Below, in pieces: positions 11,322 to 21,200 of a stretch of 64,000 bases of DNA. The notes below the pieces were generated by a model, which did not search any database, was not told the DNA's origin, and saw nothing but the letters and a program-made list of their open reading frames with translations. Numbering within the stretch: position 1 is the first letter of the stretch; the number at the start of each line of letters is the position of its first letter. Origin of the DNA: Tetraselmis striata (lineage: Eukaryota; Chlorophyta; Chlorodendrophyceae; Chlorodendrales; Chlorodendraceae); the NCBI GenBank assembly GCA_006384855.1, contig VCJN01002409.1:165749-229748 (forward strand). The letters are read 5' to 3'. Both the position numbers and the translations under genes were made by a program.

Positions 11322-13347
11322 CGGTATCTCCATGGGAGGGAGATTTGGATACGCCATTTTTTGGATACACTTGGGCAGTTTTTCACCCATAACTTGGTGC
11401 ATTCTGACCCAATTATGGAGGTTGTCGGCTCATCTTGAGGCATTTCAGTAGGGCTTTCAGGCAAGCATATGCACTCATATTCTACGGGCTGCTTTGTGGT
11501 CGCAGTGGGTTGTCCAAGCCGGGTGGGTTGACCCGATTTTTGAAATCCGTCGCGACGATAGCCGGAGCGACAGGTCCCCAGCGCGCACCACCTCCACCGA
11601 ACCCAGCCTCACGCGACTATGCGACCCCCAAAGCCCGGCAAGGTCAAGCAAAAGAGCATGGCAACGGATGAGGGCGGTCGTGGGGAGTACAAGAAGTACA
11701 CGAGCGACGACATGGTGCAAGCAGTGAGCGTTGTTGTGAACGGAACGCACTCGTTCCGCGCTACCGTGCAGTGCTTCCACGTACCGAAGACCATCCTCTA
11801 GCGCAACGTCGCAACCGGTAGGAAGGCTCGTTCGATGACCTCGTTTTCTAACCTTGTTATCTTCACCGAAGAAAAGGAGGTGCATATGGCTGTTGCTATC
11901 ATTCGTCGTGGGAAGGCAGCGTTGCCGTGGATTGATAATGCCCTGCGACGCAAGGTGCTGGAGGTCGTAAAATATTGCTCGCTCGCCATGAAGACCCACC
12001 GACAACAGAAGATCATCTAAGGCTGCATCCGCCGTGGCAATGCTGGCAAGGATTGGTTTCGAGCATTCTTGAATCGACACAGGGACGAACTCTCAGTCCG
12101 TTGCTCCGACATATTGTAACAAATTCTTACGGCAACAAGCTCGTCATCCCCGCATGCTCGCCCTGGGAGAAGGCAGTGCCCGCCAAAGAGCGCAACCGCC
12201 GCAGTTTCGAGAGGGCCGGCTACCCTAACGGAGGCACGCGCCAGTGGGACGACAATCCTGAGGCCGTACGCAACAAGGTGTGCCAGACAATCAAAGAGCA
12301 GAAAGAGGGCGGCGCCATTACAACAGTCAACACCATCGCGCAACCCGAGGGCGCCGCCGAGCGGGAGACTGCAACTGGATCGATTATGGACAACGTCATT
12401 GGTATGCCCAACGATCCTCTTTAGCTCCTAGCGCATGTTGATTGTGTGTGTCAGCGCGCTGCCATATGTGAAGAGTGTTGCAGTGAAGTGCACCTATATC
12501 AACATATCATGCACCACCAACGCGAGACCGAGCGCCTTCGCCATGAGCTGATCGTGCAGAGCTTACCTGAGCACCCGCCCATCTGTGAGGTGCTTGCGCT
12601 TACGCTAGACAAGGACAAGTGTTCCAAGCGTTACAAGACGCCTTGGCGCCGTCGCATCATGCTTTGCGGCGAAAGAGCCATGCGAAAAACCCGATGCCTG
12701 CCCGTCAGCTCGTCTTGTAACGGTACTAGACCGGCAGTGAGGACCAAACCGGCTGGTCAAGCCCGTACGAGGCGAGCCCCCAGCACCCCTCAGCTGAAAC
12801 AGAAGACTCTTTTTGGGACTCCGACGAATTTTAATGGACCCGAACTAGAGTACTGAGTGGTGCCGTGTCTAGAGTACATGTGTTCACGGCTGCCCACCTG
12901 CACTTACGCCGCCATCGCTCCCGCTCGCGCAGCGCGAGTACACCCCGACGCGGATCAAGCCCCTAGGCTTAGCACCTGTGCTCTAGACGTATGTAACGAA
13001 TGGTTCCTTATCTATGTGGCTGAGGCGCTGGGCAGTGGAAAGGGGGCGGGGGAGGGGGGGGGGGGGGATATGATGGCACACGCGGTGGTGGGCAGACGCG
13101 TGTGCTGGGCCACGTTTGTTGAAACTGTATCCATAATATTTTTTCCACGGCGCTGACCCACCCCCACCTGGGCGGTCAATCACCCCGGCCCCGGATGTGG
13201 CCAGAATCCAGGCGGAGTTGTTGTGCCTTGAAGCCCTACCCCATGGCTTCCTATCATGCCGGATTAGACAGGTTTTGGCCAAAGCCTTCGACTTCGGCAC
13301 ATGATGCGGACCTAGTGTATCCAAATCTCCCTCCCATGGAGATACTG
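11322..13347 (+). mobile_element. pogo/Tigger-like DNA transposon, degenerate
   Basis: A perfect 29-bp inverted repeat, containing TATCTCCATGGGAGGGAG, lies at 11324..11352 and 13317..13345 and points inward at both ends. The ends look like CGGTATCTCC (left) and CAGTATCTCC (right), comparable to pogo-group CAGTAT termini. TA stands directly before the left end; the right flank has TC then TA, so the target duplication is not clean. The transposase remnant inside is on the plus strand. Total length is about 2.0 kb. Confidence 0.7.
11619..12856 (+). pseudogene. pogo-type transposase remnant (DNA-binding part and tail)
   Basis: Consecutive frames read KKYTSDDMVQAVSVVVNGTH and SFRATVQCFHVPKTIL (first helix-turn-helix), then FTEEKEVHMAVAIIRRGKAA, KTHRQQKII and GKDWFRAFLNRHRDELSVR. 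That order is the psq-type HTH plus Tc5/CENP-B-type HTH of pogo transposases. Stops occur after KTIL (about 11800) and KII (about 12020). The DDE catalytic domain expected next is not seen. Instead 12130..12424 and 12446..12856 encode a hydrophilic C-terminal part (SPWEKAVPAKERNRRSFERA; CEECCSEVHLYQHIMHHQRE). The copy is inactive and probably internally deleted. Confidence 0.65.
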
Positions 13348-13700
13348 TCTAGCGGTTGCGTGTGTGCATTAGGTGGGCGTAGCTGCTGCTTCATTCAAAA
13401 AAATAAGTCCGGCGCCGCGCCTAGAAATCTCATCGCGCTCCGCTGTTAGCGCACTCCGGCTTGCTGCGTAGCCATCGCGTAATTTCCCTTATACATCCCG
13501 CATTTAGCGTTTACATGAGGACACATTCTACCCACACACGGGACAGAATCGTAATTCGGCCGTAGCTACCCTATAACGGGGAATGGTCGCGTAATCAATA
13601 CCGGGCGCCTACGAGAATCCGCGAGAAAACGACGGGTTTTCTCGAGGTTCCTCTATTTATTACATTAACGGGCGAAAATACCTTTTCAGGGGATTGAAAT
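13348..13700. other. Intergenic, no feature recognised
   Basis: Mixed-composition DNA with no supported coding frame between the pogo element and tRNA-His. Confidence 0.4.
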
Positions 13701-13717
13701 TCCCATAAATTTTAACA

Positions 13718-13789
13718 TGTCCTCCCCGGGAATCGAACCCGGATCTCCACGGCCACAACGTGGTGTTCTAACCATTAAACCAGGAGAAC
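13718..13789 (-). tRNA. tRNA-His (GTG)
   Basis: The minus strand folds as a 72-nt cloverleaf. The acceptor stem is GTTCTCC with GGAGGAC (one G-U pair). The D arm contains TGGTTTAATGGTTAGAAC. The anticodon stem is CCACG/CGTGG around the loop TTGTGGC (anticodon GTG), and the T arm is CCGGGTTCGATTCCCGG. The discriminator is A. Both internal pol III boxes are intact and there is no intron. The obligatory G-1 of tRNA-His is not encoded in a paired position, as usual for nuclear tRNA-His genes. Confidence 0.95.
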
Positions 13790-13799
13790 GTGCTCGTCG

Positions 13800-14280
13800 T
13801 GCCTTGCAAATTCCGAAATTTTAATTATACTTATTCTTTTAAAACTGCTGTACAAAACGCCCGTGATACCGGTACACGTAGTTACTCCTGCCGTGATTTC
13901 ACACCAGGTAATAAGGATCAATCAGGAAACCACCCATGACTTTGTGATACTGCTACTGCTCGTGCCATATCTACTACCCCGGCCACGAAGAGCATACTAT
14001 ATTAAGGATTATTATCATCCGTGTCTACAATATATATCAGCGCAGCAGTGTACAGGTAATAACATCTCGCGCGCGCGAGGATACACAATACAAAAGAAGT
14101 AGTCGCTAAATACTTCTGCACATGTACAGCAGCACTCCAACGCTGTATCTGTTTGATTACATGAGCCAGCTGCAAAATTCAACAAATCCATACAGAAATC
14201 CAGAAGAAAATCCAGCTACCGGCCACCAGCGGCGGGAACCGCCATGGCAGCCACCGACCCCGCCACCAGCCAGCCGCCGC
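13800..14280. other. Intergenic, AT-richer
   Basis: No gene is seen; a few short frames have no domain. Confidence 0.4.
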
Positions 14281-14930
14281 TCCACGAAGTAGGGACGCTC
14301 TCCCCAACACACAATCCCGGGCCACTCCAATAGCGGCACTAGGCCGAATGTGATGTGAAGGCGCCGACAGGAAAAGAGCTTCGAAGTAGAGGTCTCGCAA
14401 CAAGGAGCGGAAAGTGGGGGGGTCCAACCCAGAACGGGGCGCCACGGGCGTGCAACAGACGCAGGCCACCCAACGCCAAATCCGCCGCCAGCTCGGTCGG
14501 CGCGTCCTTTTCTGCCAAACGTAGACCGCCTTCCCAAGCACAACATCCCGGGCCACTCCAATAGCGGCGTTGAGCCGAATGTGATATGGAGGCGCCAACA
14601 TGACAGGAAGGGAGAAAGTGCTCAACGAGTAGGGAATGGAGAGCCGACCGGGCCAGCAACGACGTAAGATGCCGGTGTCCAGCGCGCGTTGTTCCGCCAA
14701 GCGCCAGATCCGCCGCCAGCTCGGTCGCGTCCCCTTCCGCCGAACGTAGAACTCCCTTCCCAGCACAACATCCCGGGCCACTCCAATAGCGGCACTAGGC
14801 CGAATGTGATGTGGAGGCGCCGACAGGACAGGAAGGGAGAGGGTCCTCAAAGAACAGCGAACGGGGACTTGACCGGACCAGCAACGACGTAAGACGCCGG
14901 TGTCCAGCTCGCATTATTGCTCCTCCGCGG
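14281..14930. repeat. Tandem repeat, about 225-231 bp unit, about 2.9 copies
   Basis: CCCGGGCCACTCCAATAGCG begins near 14316, 14547 and 14772 (spacings 231 and 225), each followed by GCCGAATGTGAT and GGAGGCGCC. The units diverge in the middle and reconverge at CCGCCGCCAGCTCGGTCG. Long minus-strand frames here are repeats of the same peptide and are not taken as a gene. Confidence 0.85.
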
Positions 14931-15199
14931 TACTGGCAGCACGGGCGGGGCCAAGGCTACCAAGGCGCCACCCGTGCACGATCCCCGCCCCCATCCCCAG
15001 CCAGGGGTGGAGGCGGAGGAAGGGCTCGCGATTCCGAGGGCCGAGGATGGTCGTCGGGCCCGCCCAGGCGGTGGGTGGGCGGGTGGGAGTCCAACGCTGT
15101 ATCACAGTCCAGATAACTGGTAGCAATAAAGCGCGCTACGGCCATTGCAGCGCTACCGCGCTTCCGCGCGCTACAACATTAGGTGTACAGGTAAGGGGA
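14931..15199. other. GC-rich spacer
   Basis: Several frames overlap on both strands with no recognisable domain. Confidence 0.3.
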
Positions 15200-15395
15200 A
15201 AAAGTCCGCCCCGGGATATCGGCCGAAGCCGCCCCAGCACTCGACCTCTTGCGCCAACTGGAGTCGTAGGTCTGGCATAGCCCGTAGACCATTGCCTCAT
15301 TCGAACCCCGAAGGGCTAATAATGCATCTACCAGAGAAACCCAGGACACGTACGCCGGGACGCTATTGCCGAAATTATACATCGGTATACCGGTA
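15200..15395 (-). repeat. tRNA-derived SINE, copy B (body)
   Basis: The minus strand carries the SINE body landmarks (CCCTTCGGGGTTCGAATGAG, then the GACTCCAGTTGGCGCAAGAG and GGGGCGGCTTCGGCCGATAT regions). The tRNA-like head is reduced to a poor match near 15380-15395. The LINE 3' end begins immediately beyond it. Confidence 0.7.
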
Positions 15396-15399
15396 AGGG

Positions 15400-16175
15400 G
15401 TATCTCTTGGCGTCTTGGGCGTCAAACCCGTTCCCACAATACGGTATGATTGTCGCGGGGGTTGTGGCCGGGCTGCACATTATGATACAATTACGCACCC
15501 AAGTAGTTCCCCTTGCCCGCCGATTGCCCCGGATTCATGCCATGCCTGAGCGGTTCCTTGAACTCTGCCCTACATGTGACCGAGGTGAATCTAAGACTAT
15601 CGAACATATGTGAGTGGAATACCCGCGGTGGGGGTGTCACCGTCATTACTTATTGGGGTCGTTAGTTCCGGAGTTGATATATTTTATCATCCGTCAGGTT
15701 GTTGCGTCAATACCTGGCGATGACTTAACTGATGCCTGTATTTTGGGCGGGGTCCCTCCCTCCCTTCACGGCGCCCTTGATTTTCCAGTAATTGTTGCGT
15801 CGGCCCCTCCCTCACATTGCCTTTTCTTCTTGCACATGTATCGCACTCCCGAATCGCTAAGCTCCGTGGGAGGGGGCTTGCCCCAATTCGCATTACTCAA
15901 ATGGCCCGATGCCCAAATGAGTAGGGCAGACCTTTCTTGGTCAATGCCGGGTATTTTCATCATGGCAGTGTTTTTGACGGTGATCAACAATGTTGGGAGT
16001 TCCATTAATTAGTCTCGGAGAATGCTTTGTTGGCTATTTGTTTTTGGACTACAACGGAGCGTCGCCTACCCAAGGCTTTCAATAACCGGATCGCTGCCAA
16101 AGCAGCCGTCGTAGAGCGCTGCGGGGTTTGATTTACTGTTGCCAGTCCAGTCCCGGGGGCGGAAAAAACTACGGC
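15400..16175 (+). mobile_element. LINE (non-LTR retrotransposon) 3' fragment
   Basis: The plus strand reads QLRTQVVPLARRLPRIHAMP, then ERFLELCPTCDRGESKTIEH, then a stop and VEYPRWGCHRHYL. The CxxC..ESxTIEHM..(E)CPRW..R pattern is the zinc-binding C-terminus typical of LINE polymerases, with the last cysteine region mutated. The following 16000-16175 segment (GAGCGTCGCCTACCC, CGTCGTAGAG, TCCCGGGGGCGG then A-rich) is shared with 19660-19910, 61850-62180 and, reversed, 36160-36225, as expected for a family of 5'-truncated copies. Reverse transcriptase and endonuclease are absent. Confidence 0.7.
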
Positions 16176-16351
16176 GCTGCCAATACATGTACAGGTAGTG
16201 ACACCCCACCTCCCGGGGGCGGGAAGAAAAAACGTCGCCTCGAATATGCTGCTCGCGCGATTGGTTTTGATTGCTCAACGTGTACTTCAGTTTGGCTAAT
16301 TACATGTTTTAGCCCTCGTCTTGATATCCGCGTACATGCCTTGTCTTGTCA

Positions 16352-16605
16352 TGTTCGCTCGGTAGAGCGGTGGTCTCCTACTCAAGAGGTCCCCGGATCG
16401 ATTCCCGGCTCTGTCATTTCAGGGCAATAACGACAGGGGCCGTGTCCCGGGTTTACCTGGTTGATGCATTGACCCTTCTTGGGTCGAATGAGGCAACGGT
16501 CGAATGGCTATGCCAAACATGTGACAACAATTGGCGCACGATGAGGTTAAGTGTTGGGGCGGCTTCGGCCGACGACCCGGGGCGAACTTTACTTTACTTC
16601 ATCAG
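16352..16605 (+). repeat. tRNA-derived SINE, copy C
   Basis: It has a clear tRNA-like head with an A box GCTCGGTAGAGCGG (16357..16370) and a B box GGATCGATTCC (16395..16405), then the conserved body ending GACCCGGGGCGAACTTTACT. The 3' tail is an ACTTT-type simple repeat. This copy is full length. Confidence 0.85.
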
Positions 16606-17011
16606 CGTACCCCCAAGAGAACACCGTCGCCGATCCTTCATCGGCTGCAGGTGCGGGCGCCATGCATGCGCGCTCCGCCGGACATGTTACTTAGCGCTTC
16701 AGTGATGCCTGCTTCCTTGTACTGCGCCCCCTCTTACCGCCCGTAGTACTTTGCCTTCACCCGAGTCTTCATCGTGTAACCAGCAAACCCCTCTCATATC
16801 AGCGTACCGGTAATCCTAACCCGGCGTCCCTCCTTGCATTATGAACCCAACCACCCCCATACTGAGCAGTAGGGGAGAGGGGCCCCGACTTTTCATTTTA
16901 CAGGTAGTGTCACAATAATACTGTAATTATTGCTGCAATAATGATAATGATGACCATCTACCGTCGATATATCCACCACCACCGGTACCTTATACATGAT
17001 TGCTACGTATA
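16606..17011. other. Intergenic between SINE copies
   Basis: No gene or conserved repeat was recognised; TAATAATG-type simple sequence lies near 16910-16950. Confidence 0.4.
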
Positions 17012-17082
17012 GTAAAGTACAGTTCGCCCCGGGACATCGGCCGAAGCCGCCCCAACACTTGACCTTGTGCGCCAACTGCATG
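17012..17082 (-). repeat. SINE 3' fragment, copy E
   Basis: This holds only the 3' part of the SINE family: GCAGTTGGCGCACAAGGTCA through CCCGGGGCGAACTGTACTTT on the minus strand. It ends in the same ACTTT-type tail as copy C. Confidence 0.75.
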
Positions 17083-17141
17083 ATTGCTACATGTTGTGGT
17101 ACGAGTACACATGATTGGTGACTACATCACGCGCGGTATGA

Positions 17142-17352
17142 TCTAAACGTGTTTATGGGGTTCCCAACGGATCTAAACTGTCCTAGTGCAACCTGTACGG
17201 TCTATTAGTGGTTTTAACCGGTAAGGTAACTGGTACCATCGGGTTTTAGTATGTGCTGCCCCATTGCCTGCAAGCCTTGCGCTCCCCGTCGGGGAACTAC
17301 TTAGGACAGCCACCATCAGCTTGTCTGCCATCTTCCAGCTCGCTGCCTTTGG
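17142..17352 (+). repeat. Repeat X, partial copy
   Basis: It begins GATCTAAACGTGTTTATGGG and shares CCTAGTGCAACCTGTACGGT, GGTTTTAACCGG, CTACTTAGGACAGCCACC and CTGCCATCTTCCAGCTCGCT with the copy at 19222-19650. It stops after GCTGCCTTTGG. It is non-coding and of unknown class. Confidence 0.75.
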
Positions 17353-17399
17353 TGCGCGCGAGGGTCACATGTGCGCGCGAGGGTCACTGAGGCGCGCCA

Positions 17400-19150
17400 A
17401 GTCCGCGCCGAGGTTCATCCACCCGGAAGCGAGTCGTAGTGCCGCGCACGTGCGTTACAACATCATGCAGTGTCAGGCATCCCCTCGGTGATGTGGTTTT
17501 CCCTACTCGTGCGCCCGAGGTCGTTTTCCGTTTTTGCCTTGGCTTTGCAGCTAGGACGTTTCGGGTAGCGATGCGCACGGCAAGGAATTGGAGCTAGGGG
17601 GTTCCCGTGGGGGGGGGGGGGGGGGGGGGGGTTCAACCTCAACACCCGAAGTCGACGAGTCGCAATACAAGCATTCGGGGCTCCCGCAGTGGAGCACCCT
17701 CTCGCAGTAATCTTGAGATTAGGTCAGGTGGACGCGCTCGGCACCATGGCCGCTCCTCGTCACGGTTGTCAACGACGACAACTACGCCTACCGCGAGAAA
17801 TCGGCGCGGACGGAGGAGGACGTCCGTGTCGTCGGGGCAACCATTTGGGAGGACGTCCGTGTCGTCGGGGCAACCATTTGCTGTCCCGCAAGACACTGCA
17901 ACCCGGTCCGCGTGTCCTCGCAACAGGGCGTCGTGGCATCAACGGTCGTTACACGCTATTGTTTCCGTAACTACTGGCGTAATTGGTCCGTTACGGGGTC
18001 GGCGTCGCTCATGGGCCGAGGTTTTGAGAGGGCGCGTTGCCCTCGCCCCAATCATGCTTCAGCGACGTTTGTTGTGGTCGCAGTGGGAGGCGTTTCTGCG
18101 GCTCGTCCCGACGCGTCTCCGACGCCTCCAACTGCAACGTCGCCGTCACAAGGACCACGACAATCTGCAGTTGCCCGCCGGGGGGCAGCTCCACCACTTG
18201 GCGTGCCCGACGCCTCGTGGTGTACGTATCTACCCGTGGCCGACTCTGGGTTTGGAACGTCGGCGCCCGTCGCTGGTATGCCTCGTCGTCACCCTCGCCC
18301 GGACATTATTGGCATCGTTACGGGCCGGCACAGAGGCTACAAGGGCCTCTACGCCGGCCAACCCGCTTCCGACCGCACGAAATCTTATCTGTGACATCAC
18401 GAGCTGCCCGCCGGGGGACAGCTCCGCCACCTAACGCGACTTGTGCATTTCGTGGCGTCATCTGGAGCAACAGCGGCGGCCTGCTCACCGCTCTCCGCGA
18501 AGAGCGACAGCTTATCGAGTCGGAAGGTCTTCTGCCACGTCGCCGACAGCCGACCCCGACACACCTAAGAGCCGGTACGACACGACCACACATACATGAT
18601 CCCACGTTCCCGCGCTCCTCATCAGCGTCGTGCGTTTCACCCGCCGCCCTTGGCGCGAGGGGGCGAAACAACCAATGCTGGTGATGGCTGCGGCCTAACA
18701 TCGCGTCATCGCGCGTTGTTGCGTGTCCACCCCTCGTAACGTGCATCGCCAGTACAGGTGCAGAGTTACCATGATCGCGTCGCGTACAGCATACCAATAC
18801 ATGTACTTCAATGGTTGTACGCGGCGCGCTCGCGCGCTCGTGCGCGCGGCTGTACTCGTCCTACTGGTGCCTGTGCCGCTGCTTTGCTGGGCGCTCGTCG
18901 CCAACTTGGCCACTTCTACCCTGCTTCTACTAGCCTGCAATTCCGGCTCGTGCCGCACGCCACCACGCACGGCGCGCGGCAAATGCTGTAGGGCGTTGTC
19001 GGGAGGCAACGCCTACTAAATTCCGCGACAAGTCCGGCCGATGTCGCGCCGGCGTCAGCATCTCCCGTCCGCGTCTGTTGTGCGCCTGCGCCTCGGTTGA
19101 GGTCTAACCTCTCGGCGCGAGACCTCTGGCTTCTACAACTCAAGACATCT
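17400..19150. other. Long region of overlapping open frames, unassigned
   Basis: Frames of up to 275 codons (17607..18434, +) overlap others in all phases, as expected for GC-rich DNA with few stops. Two internal repeats are visible. A 34-bp unit (GGAGGACGTCCGTGTCGTCG...) is duplicated at 17813-17880, and a GCCCGCCGGGG(G/A)CAGCTCC motif occurs at about 18174 and 18405. A G-run of about 22 lies at 17609-17631. I recognise no domain in any frame. It may be a decayed mobile-element interior between the two repeat X copies. Confidence 0.3.
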
Positions 19151-19221
19151 TCCGCCTTCGTTTGGTCGGCACGTCTGCAAACCGCCCACGCTCGTAGTCA
19201 TAAACGAACCGCGTGTAAACT

Positions 19222-19650
19222 GGCAAAACCAGACTCGATTGCATGTTGAAATGATCTGAACGTGTTTATGGGCTTTCCTTTTCCTAGTAATCCTTATAGG
19301 ATGGGGGTTACGGATTTAGTAGTCCTAGTGCGACCTGTACGGTCTGTTAGTGGTTTTAACCGGTTAGGTATATGGTACCATCGGGGTTATAGTACGGGCT
19401 GCCCCATCGCCCGCGGGCCCTGTGCTCCCGGCCGGGGAGCTACTTAGGACAGCCACCAGCAGCTCGTCTGCCATCTTCCAGCTCGCTGCCTTCGGCAGCA
19501 CCCTTCCGTTTTCCGCCTCCGCCCTGTGGGCTCCTCCTCCGACATTCCCTCCCCTATAGCTGAACCTTCCTAGCTATACAATGGCTCTTTTCCATGTAAA
19601 TTGGCCTCCGCAACCTTTTTGGCTAAACCAGACTCGATTGCATATTGAAA
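19222..19650 (+). repeat. Repeat X, fullest copy
   Basis: The copy is bracketed by near-identical 28-bp sequences, GGCAAAACCAGACTCGATTG at 19222 and GGCTAAACCAGACTCGATTG at 19620. Between them run GATCTGAACGTGTTTATGGG, GTCCTAGTGCGACCTGTACG, CTTAGGACAGCCACCAGCAG and a pyrimidine-rich 3' half. The same end sequence closes the reversed copy at 31940. The left 28 bp probably belongs to an older copy into whose end this one inserted. No coding potential. Confidence 0.75.
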
Positions 19651-19659
19651 TTGTACTAC

Positions 19660-19912
19660 AGGTACGGTACGTTGGAAATTTTGTCGCTGGCGTTCAATTA
19701 GTCTTGTAGAATGCTCCGGCAATTTGCTTGATGACTATAACCGAGCGGATATGTTAAAGCCCTGATGTTAAAACAGACAACTATAACGGAGCGTCGCCTA
19801 CCCAGGACTTTCCGTAACTGGATTGCTGCCTATTAACCCAAACGGCCGTCGTAGAGACGTTGCAAGGGTTTCCCTGCCAGTCCTGTCCCGGGGGCGGGAA
19901 AAAACTAAGGTA
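19660..19912 (+). repeat. LINE 3' tail, truncated copy
   Basis: It shares AATTAGTCTTGTAGAATGCT, ACGGAGCGTCGCCTACCC, GGCCGTCGTAGAGACGTTGC and TCCCGGGGGCGGGAAAAAAC with the end of the 15400-16175 element. It is severely 5' truncated. Confidence 0.7.
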
Positions 19913-20788
19913 CGGTACGTAGCGCGCCGCGCGTTGTTGCTGTTGCTGGTCGCGGCACGGGAATGTCAATGAGACGAAGCCTGCATGCGACCATCCCTCA
20001 GATGGGGATATGGGACAGTGTGACTCCTGCGCCCTGAGTGACAGCGCAGCAGCTGCGCTGCTTAAATTGTGCCCCATACGACCAAGCCCTCAGAGCCATC
20101 GTTGCCTGATAGGAGCCGTCCTTTGGATGGAGCAGAGCAGCGTGGGCAGAAGGAGCTCGCTCCCGTTGACGCCCGCCACCTCGAGCCAGGTATGTCGGCG
20201 TGACAGGTGCACACTGGCAGGGCGGTGCTTGGGCCGCTGCCGGAGCTGCCGGTACAGAGCAGCAATAGTAACAAGCTCCCTCCGTGCCGCTCGCAGGGCT
20301 CGCCTGACACCCCGTCAAGCCGCTTTGGCATCCCAGACGAACTGCTGCCATCGAATCGCATTCAGGATGCGAGCCTATATCTGGTTGATGTAAGTCAACC
20401 CCTGGTACTTGAGACATGCCGCCTTCCCTCTCCAAGGGGGAGGCGACAGCGCCTGGCTGACGCAGCTGTCACCGCCCGTGTGGCTCTGCTCCCAATCCCA
20501 AACAGGCACGCTACGCGCCGCCGTCAGTTAACGGAGGCAGCAGAGTCGGACTCGCAGCCGAGCTGCCGCACGCGGATGTGCGTGCTGCGCTGCCTTTGTG
20601 TGCCTGCACTGCGCGGGTCCCAGTTGAAGCGCCGCGCGCCCCTTGCAGAACAGTGCTGGGGCTACATGTTCGGAGGGTTCGATGCGCGTGCGCCATCAGG
20701 CCTGCGGCAACCGCCTCTGCGGCGCTGCCTCTGCGGACTGCATGTCCTTCTCGCACACCCGGGAGCTCGAGCAAGTCTTTCATTATTC

Positions 20789-20824
<36 letters not shown>

Positions 20825-21200
20825 CCGCCCCTTTGCTGCCCTGGCAGGCTCGCTTCTTGCCGCCGTCACTACAGCAGGCCAACACCACTGCTTCAGTTGC
20901 CGCATTGCGGGGGGGACGGCCTGGGACCATCAGCAGCGCCCGGCCTTCAAGCGCCCTATGGCGCCCTCCCCTCTCGCGCTGCGGCGTGGCGTCCGCGGGG
21001 TACTGGCCTGGGGACCCGCTCACGTTGTCGCACGTCGAGGTGAGCCCTTCCGCCGTGCCGACATCTGCATGGATGGTATGCTTCTACGCCTGCGTCCACC
21101 CATGCCAGAGAGTGCCCTCCATGCCGTTTGCGCCGCTGCGCTGTGCCGGGCCACTAAAGCTGTCCGGCTTGCTTCTCAGCAGCGCTGTGCATCATAACAG
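19913..21200 (+). other. Possible 5' exon region of the MACPF-like gene
   Basis: No exon can be fixed with confidence. A strong donor (GTCGAG|GTGAGC) ends at 21039 and would splice in phase 0 to the acceptor before 21201 (CATCATAACAG), with a 161-bp intron. A poly-C/poly-A run lies at 20790-20820. No initiator ATG for the gene is identifiable. Confidence 0.35.

Noticed and set aside
14179..14850. 223-codon minus-strand frame with repeated IRPSAAIGVARD peptides
   Set aside because: The peptide repeats come from the 225-231 bp tandem DNA repeat, and all frames show repeat periodicity. No start context or domain.
17607..18434. 275-codon Arg-rich frame
   Set aside because: It starts in a G-run, is Arg/Ser-rich as expected of shadow frames in GC-rich DNA, and overlaps other long frames with equal claim.
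20207..21043. 278-codon plus-strand frame before the MACPF-like gene
   Set aside because: It runs through a poly-C/poly-A tract and has no domain; only the donor at 21039 nearby looks useful, and it is in another frame.
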